From Rhodobacterales bacterium (GTDB taxonomy: Bacteria; Pseudomonadota; Alphaproteobacteria; Rhodobacterales; Rhodobacteraceae), in contig JAAFIJ010000154.1 in assembly GCA_013298675.1 (NCBI GenBank), positions 1 through 6,865 on the forward strand: 6,865 bases of DNA, written 5' to 3'. The position numbers and the translations under genes are program-made. Position 1 is the stretch's first letter. Every line of letters starts with the position of its first letter. This document shows positions 6,527-6,865 of the stretch, one piece after another. Below the pieces are notes generated by a model. The model made no database searches. It saw only the letters and a program-made list of their open reading frames with translations, and had not been told where the DNA came from.

Positions 6527-6865
6527 ATGACATATGATATCCTTCTTGCCTTGATCAGCTTTGCGTTTGTGACGTCCGTCACTCCGGGACCAAACAATAT
6601 GATGCTGTTGGCGTCAGGGGTGAATTTTGGTTTTCGCAGGACCATCCCACATATGGTGGGGATCAGCGTTGGTCACAGTTTCATGGTGTTTTTGGTGGGG
6701 CTCGGCCTTGCGGGCATCGTGCATTCGTGGCCGCCGGCTTTGCTGCTGCTCAAGGTCGTATCGGTACTTTATATGTGCTGGCTTGCGTGGAAAATTGCCA
6801 ATTCGGGCGCACCTAATGGGACGGCGGGCGCAGGTCGGCCTATGACCTTCTGGCAGGCGGCGGCG
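6527..6865 (+). CDS. LysE/RhtB-family amino acid exporter, N-terminal part
   Basis: The first 113 codons are visible; the gene is cut by the right edge and the whole protein should be a little over 200 residues with about six membrane helices. The first helix leads into the family signature VTPGPNNMMLLASG (18-31), and the conserved GFRRTIPHMVGISVGH stretch (35-50) precedes the second helix (about 45-64). A third helix covers about 70-90. These inner-membrane proteins export amino acids or related metabolites using the proton gradient; the substrate cannot be told from this part. The ATG at 6527 lacks a good Shine-Dalgarno sequence (ACATTGCTCAG precedes it), but the signature sits at the usual distance from it, and the only nearby alternative ATG, at 6534, is out of frame. 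It is divergent from the RTX gene with 252 bp between them. Confidence 0.9.
   Translation, partial: MTYDILLALISFAFVTSVTPGPNNMMLLASGVNFGFRRTIPHMVGISVGHSFMVFLVGLGLAGIVHSWPPALLLLKVVSVLYMCWLAWKIANSGAPNGTAGAGRPMTFWQAAA

Noticed and set aside
6246..6530. A 94-codon plus-strand frame whose TGA overlaps the ATG at 6527 (ATGA)
   Set aside because: The overlap suggested translational coupling, but the frame starts inside the RTX gene on the opposite strand, has no recognisable product and crosses the AT-rich promoter region.

Overview
The window looks like chromosomal DNA of an alphaproteobacterium of the Rhodobacteraceae (roseobacter-type). Coding regions are moderately GC-rich, the Shine-Dalgarno sites are of the AGGAGG type, and the large left-hand protein and the orphan RTX protein resemble families I associate with that group. 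The assignment is from protein resemblance only; no rRNA, tRNA or other taxonomic marker is present. I see no mobile element, CRISPR array, phage gene or tRNA.

Layout, left to right. (1) Positions 1-2631, minus strand: a very long open frame that starts at 2631 and runs off the left edge. Its 877 visible residues have a short PilM/GspL-like N-terminal domain, a long acidic low-complexity region, one transmembrane helix and a long Pro/Arg-Pro-rich region. Homologues are, as I recall, often mislabelled 'translation initiation factor 2'. (2) Positions 2810-3499, plus strand, divergent from (1): a periplasmic SIMPL (DUF541) protein with a clear signal peptide and a strong ribosome binding site. 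(3) Positions 3509-3539: a perfect 14-bp hairpin between two convergent genes, probably a two-way terminator. (4) Positions 3548-4837, minus strand: a complete PLP-dependent O-acetylhomoserine sulfhydrylase (MetY). (5) Positions 5006-6274, minus strand: a 422-residue RTX-type secreted protein made of a beta-solenoid-like N-terminal half, RTX nonapeptides and a serralysin-type C-terminal secretion region, followed by its own terminator. (6) Positions 6527-6865, plus strand: the first 113 codons of a LysE/RhtB-family exporter, cut by the right edge. The 252-bp region between (5) and (6) is AT-rich next to the RTX gene and holds two inverted repeats in its lysE-proximal part.

The genes do not form an obvious pathway or operon. 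They are single transcription units in divergent or convergent pairs, or separated by a terminator: envelope-associated products (1, 2, 6), one sulfur-amino-acid enzyme (4) and one exported calcium-binding protein (5). Most of the window is ordinary. The least understood items are the membrane-anchored PilM-like protein at the left and the solenoid-plus-RTX protein, which has no secretion machinery beside it.
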